Below are positions 14,647 through 21,783 of a DNA stretch of 22,909 nt, piece after piece. This DNA is from an uncultured Clostridia bacterium (GTDB taxonomy: Bacteria > Bacillota > Clostridia > Oscillospirales > Acutalibacteraceae). Location of the stretch: NCBI GenBank assembly GCA_937897215.1, contig CALCBQ010000046.1, positions 1 to 22,909 on the forward strand, read 5' to 3'. The notes under the pieces were generated by a model. The model searched no databases. It was given only the letters and a program-made list of their open reading frames with translations, and was not told the origin of the DNA. The stretch's first letter is position 1, and each line of letters starts with the position of its first letter. The position numbers and the translations under genes were made by a program.

Positions 14647-15427
14647 AGTAGGGATTAACTTGCTAAATAAAGCTAAAAAATACCAATTCCTTTTTTCAGA
14701 ATTGGTAAAACGAGATTTCAAAAAGAAATATAAAGGAACAGTGCTTGGTGTTATATGGAGCTTGTTAGCACCACTTCTTAATGTTCTTGTGCTTGCACTG
14801 GTGTTTACTGCGGTGTTTAAGAGAGGTCAGGAGCATTTCATCATCTACATTTTCAGCGGTACACTTATAATGTCATTTTACACCGAGTGTACTCAAGGAT
14901 GTATGCGTGCGCTTATGGCAAACGCCTCCATATTCACAAAAATCAATGTGCCGAAATACTTGTTTATGATGTCAAAAACAATTCAGGCATTCATAAATTT
15001 TGCATTGACACTTATTTTGTTCTTTGTGTTCTGTGCCTTTGACGGAATTCAGTTTGGAGCACATATGCTGACACTCATATTCCCGATTGGTTGTTTGTTA
15101 GTGTTCAACTTCGGTGTGGGTATGATTCTTGCAGCTCTTTATGTATTCTTCCGCGATGTAGAATATCTTTACAGCGTATTTTTAACATTGCTTAACTATG
15201 TTTCTGCAATATTCTATCCGGTAAGCATTATTCCTGAAAAATTCCGATGGTTATTTATGCTTAATCCCGTGTACGATTATATAAATTATTTTCGTGTAGT
15301 TGTACTTGATGGTGCGATTCCGTCGTTAGGACATCATATTTTGTGTGCTATGTATGCTTTAGTGTTCCTTGCCATAGGATGCATTGTTTATAAAAAATGC
15401 AATCATGAATTCTTGTACTATGTATAG
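14633..15427 (+). CDS. ABC-2 type polysaccharide exporter, permease subunit (TagG/Wzm-like)
   Basis: A 264-residue membrane protein with six hydrophobic segments. The amphipathic N-terminal KYQFLFSELVKRDFKKKYKGTVLG stretch and the following GVIWSLLAPLLNVLVLALVF are characteristic of TagG/RfbA/Wzm permeases. It forms the channel through which the finished lipid-linked polymer crosses the membrane. The ATP-binding subunit gene follows by 12 bases. The ATG at 14633 lies inside the end of the ATP-grasp gene and has a weak ribosome site, so translation is probably coupled; a TTG at 14660 with GTAGGG upstream is an alternative that would remove nine residues without harming the domain. Confidence 0.9.
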   Translation: MKDSKVGINLLNKAKKYQFLFSELVKRDFKKKYKGTVLGVIWSLLAPLLNVLVLALVFTAVFKRGQEHFIIYIFSGTLIMSFYTECTQGCMRALMANASIFTKINVPKYLFMMSKTIQAFINFALTLILFFVFCAFDGIQFGAHMLTLIFPIGCLLVFNFGVGMILAALYVFFRDVEYLYSVFLTLLNYVSAIFYPVSIIPEKFRWLFMLNPVYDYINYFRVVVLDGAIPSLGHHILCAMYALVFLAIGCIVYKKCNHEFLYYV

Positions 15428-15439
15428 CGAGGTGGTATT

Positions 15440-16390
15440 ATGGCAGTTATAGAATGTAAAAATGTATCAATCCGCTATAAAACAGGCGATTTAAAGTCAA
15501 TAGGGCTTAAGGATTTTGTAATCGGTAAGTTAAAAGGAAAATATAAAGTTACTGAATTCTGGGCAGATAAGAATATCACATTTAACCTTGAAAAAGGTGA
15601 TATGCTTGGTATTGTAGGCACAAACGGTGCAGGTAAATCTACACTTCTTAAAGCGGTTACGGGAATTATGATTCCAACTGAAGGCGAAGTTATTGCAAAA
15701 GGAAAAATTGCTGCACTTCTTGAGCTTGCTTCTGGATTTGACCCTGATTTGACAGTCCGTGAAAACACATATCTTCGCGGAGCTCTGTTAGGATACACAA
15801 AGAAATTCATTGACGAAAAATACAACGAGATTATTGCTTTTGCAGAGCTTCAGGACTTTCAGGATTATATGTTCAAGCAACTTTCAAGTGGTATGAAAAG
15901 CCGTCTTGCTTTCTCAATTGCTTGTCTTGTTGAGCCAGACATTATTATCCTTGACGAAGTTTTAAGTGTAGGCGACGAGGGCTTCAAAGACAAGAGTGCC
16001 CACAGAATTAAACAGATTCTTGCGAATGGTGTAACAGGAGTGCTTGTTTCTCACTCAGTTCAACAAGTTCGCGACCTTTGTAATAAATGCTTGTGGCTTG
16101 ACCACGGTAAACAGATAGCGTTTGGTCCTTCCTATGTTGTATGTAATGCTTATAGTGCTTACTTGTTCTCAGATAAAGACCCTAACTATCTTCCTAAAAA
16201 CGAAGAAGAACTTTATGAGGCATCAAACCGTTTCCGCGTAGCGTGGCGTATAGGTGTTTTGGAAAAACAAGAAAAACGAAATCCGCCAAATGAAACGGAA
16301 ATCAAACGAATGAAACGACTTCTCAGCATTGTAGATGCTATGAGTATAGAAGAAAGAACAAAAATTCAAAACGAAATCGATAAACGATGA
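15440..16390 (+). CDS. ABC polysaccharide exporter, ATP-binding subunit (TagH/Wzt-like)
   Basis: A 316-residue ATPase. Walker A is GTNGAGKST (60-68), the Q-loop region is followed by the signature LSSGMKSR (148-155), Walker B ends in LDE (Asp172, Glu173) and the H-loop is in VSHS. The long N-terminal stretch before Walker A, with LKDFVIGKLKGKYK, is typical of TagH/Wzt-type exporters rather than generic ABC proteins. The C-terminal part (~245-316) is charged and helical and lacks the long carbohydrate-binding domain of some Wzt proteins, so export here is probably not coupled to recognition of a chain-end cap. Start ATG 15440 has GCGAGGTGG upstream. Confidence 0.92.
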   Translation: MAVIECKNVSIRYKTGDLKSIGLKDFVIGKLKGKYKVTEFWADKNITFNLEKGDMLGIVGTNGAGKSTLLKAVTGIMIPTEGEVIAKGKIAALLELASGFDPDLTVRENTYLRGALLGYTKKFIDEKYNEIIAFAELQDFQDYMFKQLSSGMKSRLAFSIACLVEPDIIILDEVLSVGDEGFKDKSAHRIKQILANGVTGVLVSHSVQQVRDLCNKCLWLDHGKQIAFGPSYVVCNAYSAYLFSDKDPNYLPKNEEELYEASNRFRVAWRIGVLEKQEKRNPPNETEIKRMKRLLSIVDAMSIEERTKIQNEIDKR

Positions 16391-16400
16391 GGTGAAAGAT

Positions 16401-17285
16401 ATGAAAGGTATTATTCTTGCAGGTGGCTCAGGTACAAGACTTTATCCTTTAACCAGAGTTACTTCTAAACAGCTTCTCCCAATTTATGATAAGCCAATGA
16501 TTTACTACCCATTGTCAACACTTATGCTTGCGGGTATCAGAGATATTCTTATTATCTCAACTCCGGAAGATACTCCACGCTTTGAACAGTTGTTGGGCGA
16601 TGGTCATCAGTTTGGTGTAAATCTTTCTTATGCTGTTCAACCAAGCCCAGACGGACTTGCTCAAGCATTTTTGATTGGTGAGGAATTTATTGGCGACGAG
16701 CCATGTGCTATGGTGCTTGGCGATAACATCTTCTACGGCGGTTACTTCTCAAAAGAGCTTGCAGAAGCGGTTGAAAACGCAAAAAACGGACAAGCAACTA
16801 TTTTTGGTTACTATGTTCACGACCCGGAGCGTTTCGGCATTGTTGAATTTGATGATGACCTTAAAGTTCTTTCACTTGAAGAAAAACCTGCAAATCCAAA
16901 ATCAAACTATTGCGTAACAGGTCTTTATTTCTATGATAAACGCGTAGTTGAAATGGCTAAAAAAGTTAAACCATCTGCTCGTGGCGAGCTTGAAATTACA
17001 GACCTTAATAAGCTTTATCTTGAGGCAGACTCACTTAAAGTCCGTATTCTTGGCCGTGGCTTTGCTTGGCTTGATACAGGCACTATGGATAGCCTTATGG
17101 AAGCAGCTTCTTTCGTTCAGACTCTTCAGAACCGTCAAGGTGTGGTAGCCTCTGCTATTGAAGAAATTGCATACCGTAAGGGCTGGATTACAAAAGAACA
17201 GTTGCTTGAATCTGCAGAGATTTATGGCAAATCCCCTTATGGCGAACATTTAAAGAAAGTTGCAGAAGGCAAACTTCGTTTCTAA
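16401..17285 (+). CDS. rmlA: glucose-1-phosphate thymidylyltransferase
   Basis: A 294-residue enzyme of standard length that makes dTDP-glucose from glucose-1-phosphate and dTTP, the first step to dTDP-rhamnose. The sequence opens MKGIILAGGSGTRLYPLT, followed by SKQLLPIYDKPMIYYP, and contains VLGDNIFYG with the metal-binding aspartate, EEKP, and the late GFAWLDTGT. I prefer ATG 16401, which has AGGTGAAAG upstream and gives the family N-terminus, over the GTG at 16392. It follows the ABC ATPase closely and begins the rmlA-rmlB-rmlD-rmlC set. Confidence 0.96.
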   Translation: MKGIILAGGSGTRLYPLTRVTSKQLLPIYDKPMIYYPLSTLMLAGIRDILIISTPEDTPRFEQLLGDGHQFGVNLSYAVQPSPDGLAQAFLIGEEFIGDEPCAMVLGDNIFYGGYFSKELAEAVENAKNGQATIFGYYVHDPERFGIVEFDDDLKVLSLEEKPANPKSNYCVTGLYFYDKRVVEMAKKVKPSARGELEITDLNKLYLEADSLKVRILGRGFAWLDTGTMDSLMEAASFVQTLQNRQGVVASAIEEIAYRKGWITKEQLLESAEIYGKSPYGEHLKKVAEGKLRF

Positions 17286-17306
17286 TATATTTTAAGAGGT
17301 GTAATT

Positions 17307-18326
17307 ATGACTATTATTGTTACCGGTGGTGCCGGATTTATCGGTTCAAACTTTGTATTTCATATGTTGAAGAAATATCCTGATTATCGTATTGTTTGTC
17401 TTGACAAGCTTACATATGCAGGTAACCTTTCAACACTTGCTCCTGTAATGGATAACCCAAACTTTCGTTTTGTTAAAATGGATATTTGCGACCGTGAAGG
17501 TGTGTACGGACTTTTTGAAGAAGAAAAGCCGGATATCATTGTAAACTTTGCTGCAGAAAGCCACGTTGACCGTTCAATTGAAGACCCGGGCATATTCTTG
17601 CAGACAAATATTATGGGTACAGCAGTGCTTATGGATGCTTGCCGTAAGTATGGTATTACTCGTTATCATCAGGTTTCAACTGATGAGGTTTATGGGGACC
17701 TTCCACTTGACCGTCCTGACCTTTTCTTCACAGAAGAAACACCAATTCACACATCAAGCCCATATAGTAGCTCAAAAGCTGGTGCTGACCTTCTTGTTCT
17801 TGCATATCACCGTACCTTCGGCTTGCCTGTAACAATCAGCCGTTGTTCAAACAACTATGGTCCATACCATTTCCCAGAAAAACTTATTCCACTTATGATC
17901 GCTAACGCACTTGCTGACAAAGCGCTTCCAGTATACGGAAAAGGCGAAAACGTACGTGACTGGTTATACGTAGAAGATCACTGTAAAGCAATCGACCTCA
18001 TCATCCACAATGGTAGAGTTGGTGAAGTTTACAACGTTGGTGGACACAACGAAAAGACAAACCTTGAAATCGTTAAGATTATCTGTAAAGAACTTGGAAA
18101 ATCAGAAGATCTCATCACATATGTAGCAGACCGTAAAGGTCACGATATGCGTTATGCTATCGACCCTACAAAGATCCACAACGAACTTGGCTGGTTACCA
18201 GAAACAAAATTCGAAGATGGTATCAAGAAGACAATCAAATGGTATCTTGAAAACAAAGAATGGTGGGAAGAAATCATCTCTGGTGAATATCAGAATTACT
18301 ACGATCGTATGTACTCAAATAAGTAA
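17307..18326 (+). CDS. rmlB: dTDP-glucose 4,6-dehydratase
   Basis: A 339-residue extended SDR that converts dTDP-glucose to dTDP-4-keto-6-deoxyglucose. Seen are the NAD motif TGGAGFIGSNF at the start, AAESHVDRSI, the active-site STDEVYGDL, the pair Tyr153/Lys157 in YSSSK, and the highly conserved NNYGPYHFPEKLIPLMI. The frame is intact. However, codon use changes inside the gene: before about base 17,850 isoleucine is ATT/ATA in 10 of 13 cases, and after it ATC in 13 of 15. The upstream half matches the genes to its left and the downstream half matches rmlD and later genes. The product can feed both RmlC/RmlD and the aminotransferase early in the cluster. Confidence 0.96.
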   Translation: MTIIVTGGAGFIGSNFVFHMLKKYPDYRIVCLDKLTYAGNLSTLAPVMDNPNFRFVKMDICDREGVYGLFEEEKPDIIVNFAAESHVDRSIEDPGIFLQTNIMGTAVLMDACRKYGITRYHQVSTDEVYGDLPLDRPDLFFTEETPIHTSSPYSSSKAGADLLVLAYHRTFGLPVTISRCSNNYGPYHFPEKLIPLMIANALADKALPVYGKGENVRDWLYVEDHCKAIDLIIHNGRVGEVYNVGGHNEKTNLEIVKIICKELGKSEDLITYVADRKGHDMRYAIDPTKIHNELGWLPETKFEDGIKKTIKWYLENKEWWEEIISGEYQNYYDRMYSNK

Positions 18327-18338
18327 GAGGTTGAATTT

Positions 18339-19280
18339 ATGAAAGTTCTCGTAACAGGTGTGGCTGGTCAGCTTGGCCACGACGTAATGAATGAATTAGC
18401 AAAAAGAGGATATGAAGGTGTTGGTAGCGATATCGCACCTTCCTACTCTGGCGCAGAAGATGGTACTGCTGTGACAACAATGCCATATGTTTCTATGGAT
18501 ATCACAGATGCGGCTGCAGTAAAAGCGATCATTACAGAAGTAAATCCTGATGTGGTGGTACACTGTGCAGCATGGACAGCAGTAGATCTCGCAGAAGATG
18601 AAGATAAAGTAGACAAAGTACGTGCCATCAACGCAGCTGGTACACAGAACATCGCAGATGTTTGTAAAGAGTTAGATGCGAAAATGGTATATATCAGTAC
18701 AGACTACGTATTTAACGGACAGGGTGAAGAACCTTGGACAGCTGATTGTAAGGATTATGCACCACTTAACGTATACGGACAGACCAAACTCGAAGGTGAA
18801 CTCGCAGTAGCGAATACTTTAGAAAAATATTTCATCGTTCGTATTGCTTGGGTATTTGGTGTAAACGGTAAGAACTTTATCAAGACTATGTTAAACGTAG
18901 GCAAGAATCGTGACAAACTCACTGTAGTTTGTGACCAGATTGGTACACCTACTTATACATTAGATTTATCAGTACTCTTGGTTGATATGATTGAAACTGA
19001 TAAATATGGTTATTATCATGCAACTAATGAAGGCGGATATATCAGCTGGTATGATTTCACGGTAGAGATTTTCCGTCAGGCAGCAGCAATGGGGCGTAGC
19101 GAATACAGTACAGACAGACTTACTGTAGCACCAGTTACTACAGCAGAGTATGGCGTATCAAAAGCTGCTAGACCATTCAACAGCCGTTTGGATAAGAGCA
19201 AACTCGTAGAAGCTGGATTTACTCCACTTCCTACATGGCAGGATGCTTTAGCTCGTTATTTAGAAGAGATTGAATTCTAA
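18339..19280 (+). CDS. rmlD: dTDP-4-dehydrorhamnose reductase
   Basis: A 313-residue SDR, slightly longer than the common ~290. The NADPH motif is GVAGQLGHDV, the catalytic serine/threonine segment is YISTDYVFNGQ, and Tyr/Lys appear in NVYGQTKLEGE. It reduces dTDP-4-keto-rhamnose to dTDP-L-rhamnose, the last step of the pathway. The extra length comes from an insertion at about residues 33-48 (YSGAEDGTAVTTMPYV), which is common in Clostridia RmlD as far as I recall. It starts 12 bases after rmlB with AAGAGG ahead of the ATG. All glutamines checked use CAG, unlike genes in the left part. Confidence 0.95.
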   Translation: MKVLVTGVAGQLGHDVMNELAKRGYEGVGSDIAPSYSGAEDGTAVTTMPYVSMDITDAAAVKAIITEVNPDVVVHCAAWTAVDLAEDEDKVDKVRAINAAGTQNIADVCKELDAKMVYISTDYVFNGQGEEPWTADCKDYAPLNVYGQTKLEGELAVANTLEKYFIVRIAWVFGVNGKNFIKTMLNVGKNRDKLTVVCDQIGTPTYTLDLSVLLVDMIETDKYGYYHATNEGGYISWYDFTVEIFRQAAAMGRSEYSTDRLTVAPVTTAEYGVSKAARPFNSRLDKSKLVEAGFTPLPTWQDALARYLEEIEF

Positions 19281-19389
19281 TTGGTAAAAATTAAATTTAG
19301 ATTCAATAATATCATTTGGCGTTTGTTGTCATTCTACACTAGGTGAAACAATAAGCTTAAATAGAAATACACTTTAGAGGTATAAGATT

Positions 19390-19998
19390 ATGGGACAGAT
19401 TAAAGTTGAAAAGAATGTAGGCGGAATCGAAGGCCTTTGCGTTATAGAACCAGCAGTTCATGGTGATGCAAGAGGTTACTTCATGGAAACCTATAGTAAA
19501 AGAGATATGGAAGAAGCAGGTCTTACAATGGAATTTGTACAGGACAATCAGTCTTCTTCTGTAAAGGGTGTTCTTCGTGGTCTTCATTTCCAGAAAGAAT
19601 TCCCACAGGGCAAATTAGTACGTGTTGTAAAAGGTTCTGTATTTGATGTAGCAGTTGACCTTCGTAAAGATAGCGAAACATACGGAAAATGGTATGGTGT
19701 AGAACTCACAGAAGAAAACAAGAAACAGTTCTATATTCCACAGGGCTTTGCACATGGATTTCTTGTACTTACAGATTTAGCAGAATTCTGCTATAAATGC
19801 ACAGATTTCTATCATCCAGGTGATGAAGGCGGTTTGGCTTGGAATGATCCAGCAATCGGCATCGAATGGCCACAGATGGTAGGAGAATACAAAGGTAATG
19901 CTTCTGCAGAAGGCTATACATTAGAAGATGGCACACCACTTAACATGAGTGATAAAGATCAGAAGTGGGTTGGTCTTGCAGATACATTTGCATTCTAA
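19390..19998 (+). CDS. rmlC: dTDP-4-dehydrorhamnose 3,5-epimerase
   Basis: A 202-residue cupin enzyme that epimerises dTDP-4-keto-6-deoxyglucose at C3 and C5. The family block FVQDNQSSSVKGVLRGLHFQ holds the active-site histidine; RVVKGSVFDVAVDLR and FYIPQGFAHGFLVL follow. The order A-B-D-C places rmlC last, after a 109-base gap that is larger than other gaps in the cluster. No clear promoter was seen in the gap, so read-through from upstream is likely. GAGG lies ahead of ATG 19390. A bidirectional terminator follows 26 bases after the stop and ends the polysaccharide cluster. Confidence 0.96.
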   Translation: MGQIKVEKNVGGIEGLCVIEPAVHGDARGYFMETYSKRDMEEAGLTMEFVQDNQSSSVKGVLRGLHFQKEFPQGKLVRVVKGSVFDVAVDLRKDSETYGKWYGVELTEENKKQFYIPQGFAHGFLVLTDLAEFCYKCTDFYHPGDEGGLAWNDPAIGIEWPQMVGEYKGNASAEGYTLEDGTPLNMSDKDQKWVGLADTFAF

Positions 19999-20024
19999 TT
20001 GTTAAATCTTGATTTAAAAATAGA

Positions 20025-20072
20025 AAAAGCGCTAATGCAAAGTCACGATGAGAGATTTGCACTAGCGCTTTT
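20025..20072. terminator. bidirectional terminator between rmlC and a convergent small gene
   Basis: AAAAGCGCTAATGCAAA (20025-20041) pairs with TTTGCACTAGCGCTTTT (20056-20072) with one mismatch in 17, and a 14-base loop. A-rich left and T-rich right flanks suit termination from both strands. The minus-strand gene's stop is two bases away. Confidence 0.88.
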
Positions 20073-20073
20073 A

Positions 20074-20220
20074 TTATTTGTCCTTTGATTCTTCGGATTC
20101 TTCAGAATCATTAATTAAAACATAGGCTTCCAATAAACGTTCAATTGTTTTTGCCTGTGTTTTAACACATTCTTTTAAGGCTGCATTTTCTGCCAACAGT
20201 TCTTCCCGTGTCATTTCCAT
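20074..20220 (-). CDS. 48-residue acidic coiled-coil protein
   Basis: A short frame on the minus strand from ATG (20218-20220) to TAA, preceded by AAGGAG eight bases away and by a plausible promoter. The product begins MEMTREELLAENAALKE, continues as one amphipathic helix with leucines at heptad spacing, and ends in a Ser/Glu/Asp/Lys-rich tail. There is no signal peptide or membrane segment. It resembles the leucine-zipper-like N-terminus of some IS66-type transposases or their small accessory proteins, but no other transposase sequence or terminal repeats are present, so an IS remnant is only one possibility. Function unknown. It converges on rmlC and shares its terminator. Confidence 0.7.
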   Translation of the reverse strand: MEMTREELLAENAALKECVKTQAKTIERLLEAYVLINDSEESEESKDK

Positions 20221-20272
20221 AAGTCAGTCTCCTTACTATTTTACTTCTGTTATTTTCCTAACGACAAAAAAG

Positions 20273-20300
20273 AGTATAACATGCCCAAAATATATTGCAA
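20273..20300 (-). promoter_or_regulatory. promoter of the 48-residue gene; rest of gap 20221-20424
   Basis: On the minus strand, TTGCAA (20300-20295) and TATACT (20278-20273) are 16 bases apart, giving a leader of about 45 bases. The remainder of the ~200-base gap shows no further gene; a T7 run follows a weak three-pair stem just after the MerR-type gene's stop and may be a poor terminator. Confidence 0.55.
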
Positions 20301-20424
20301 GTAGTCACAGAACCTGTTGACAACCTTGGCATTGCAGAAAATGATACAAACTAGATTTTGTGTGCGTTTTGCGCTTGTAAAGAGGGTTACACCTATATTT
20401 TGTTATTGAAAAAAACGCTACAGC

Positions 20425-21618
20425 TTAGATTTTACAATAAAAATATCCCGCATCCTTGGTAATTCGATATTCCTTTTTTACTTGTTTTTCCACAAATAAA
20501 CGGAAATCATGGTAACGCTCCAATAGGTACTGGTTCTGATTTCCATGACAGGAGAGGATATATTCGATAAGTGGTTCTGCTTGGTCGATGCAAATGGCAT
20601 CGTCGTATTTGCATATCTTTATCTTGGAAAAATAGTTTTCAAGAATCTCTTCTCCATTTTCCAGACCGAATCGGTCATATAGATTCTCAGCAGCGAGGAT
20701 GATTCGTTTGTCAAATTTCTGAACTAACTCCGTGATTTCTTTCATATGACTAGAACCATAGGTGCTGCATAGGAAAACTCCACTTGGTTTTAGTACACGT
20801 TTGATTTCTTTACATACCTGTTCGATATCGTCGCAGTAGAATAAGAGATGGTTTGCGATGATGAGGTCATAGGTGCGTGCTTTTGCAGGAATCTTGTGAC
20901 AGTCAAAGGTTTCATAGGAGAAACGTTCATCAGAGCCCAAGTTTCTGCGGATATCTCGAATCATACCTTCTGAAATATCAGAAACGGTTATGTGAACATT
21001 CTCTGGAAGTAAGCTTAAGTTTTCTGTCCAAAGAGAACCTTCGCCACAGCCGAGTTCGAGGATTTCGATGCTATTTTTCTTCTCAATGATAGGTGCAATT
21101 CCTGTTGCATATATCCAAGGGAACCAACCTTGTTTATTTATAGAATAGTCCTTATGCAATCGAATACGTGCAGAGATATTGTTTGCATTTTCATATTGAG
21201 ACTTCATACTCTTTTCCATACTAGTCAGATGAATTAGGTGAAGCATCTGGCTCCAGTCAATGGCCTGATTATTCTCTAGCGCAGAAACTGTATTGTCAAT
21301 CGCATTTTCTACGAGCTGCATTTGTTCGATTCTATCTGCTACGAGTTTTTTTTGCATGGTTAGAGAATTGCGCAGGAAGTGGTAATCCATGTCGTCAATC
21401 GTCATGCCTTTGATATCATCCAGCGAAAATCCCAGATATTTCAGTAGTAGAATCTGCTGCAATTTAACAAAGTCCGAATCGGTATAGAATCTTGCGCCAG
21501 CAGGTGTCACATAGGATGGCTTTAGAATATTCTGTTTGTCATAAAATCGAATTGTTCTCACAGAGACCTGCGCCATACGCGCAAATTCTCCAGAGGAATA
21601 ATAGCCTGGTAGTTTCAT
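20425..21618 (-). CDS. MerR-family regulator fused to a SAM-dependent methyltransferase
   Basis: A 397-residue two-domain protein. Residues ~7-75 form a MerR winged helix-turn-helix: YSSGEFARMAQVSVRTIRFYD, then 'GARFYTDSDF' and 'ILLLKYLGFSLDDI'. A helical, probably coiled dimerisation stretch runs to ~115. Residues ~165-330 are a class I methyltransferase with the SAM-binding ILELGCGEGS at about 186-195, VSDIS as motif II, DLIIANHLLFY and VLKPSGVFLCS. A helical C-terminal region completes it. MerR proteins usually sense a ligand and activate promoters with long spacers; here the methyltransferase may be the sensor or a separate activity. No dedicated target gene is adjacent, and the divergent mutase is housekeeping, so the target is unknown. 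The start has AAAGGAC upstream. Confidence 0.9.
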   Translation of the reverse strand: MKLPGYYSSGEFARMAQVSVRTIRFYDKQNILKPSYVTPAGARFYTDSDFVKLQQILLLKYLGFSLDDIKGMTIDDMDYHFLRNSLTMQKKLVADRIEQMQLVENAIDNTVSALENNQAIDWSQMLHLIHLTSMEKSMKSQYENANNISARIRLHKDYSINKQGWFPWIYATGIAPIIEKKNSIEILELGCGEGSLWTENLSLLPENVHITVSDISEGMIRDIRRNLGSDERFSYETFDCHKIPAKARTYDLIIANHLLFYCDDIEQVCKEIKRVLKPSGVFLCSTYGSSHMKEITELVQKFDKRIILAAENLYDRFGLENGEEILENYFSKIKICKYDDAICIDQAEPLIEYILSCHGNQNQYLLERYHDFRLFVEKQVKKEYRITKDAGYFYCKI

Positions 21619-21650
21619 AATCTATATAGTCCTTTGTTTTTATGTTATTG

Positions 21651-21679
21651 ATTTTATCACACATAATGAAATATGACAA
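21651..21679 (-). promoter_or_regulatory. promoter of the MerR-methyltransferase gene
   Basis: On the minus strand, TTGTCA (21679-21674) and TAAAAT (21656-21651) with a 17-base spacer. The spacer is normal length and holds no dyad, so it is not an obvious MerR-activated promoter. Confidence 0.6.
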
Positions 21680-21709
21680 AAATTTCTCGCAGATTCGCAT
21701 AAAACCTAT

Positions 21710-21738
21710 TTGATAAAATATAATACATGTGCTAAAAT
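21710..21738 (+). promoter_or_regulatory. promoter of the phosphoglucomutase gene
   Basis: TTGATA (21710-21715) and TAAAAT (21733-21738) with a 17-base spacer. Ribosome site AGGAGGA is at 21770-21776 before ATG 21784. Confidence 0.7.
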
Positions 21739-21783
21739 CAAAATAACAATGGTATTTAATATACAATTCAGGAGGATGTATTT

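Noticed and set aside
15475..15825. 116-residue minus-strand open frame
   Set aside because: It mirrors the Walker A region of the ABC ATPase gene, so its composition is explained by the coding strand.
19281..19389. Separate promoter for rmlC
   Set aside because: TTGTTG and AACAAT-like words occur but spacing and match are poor.
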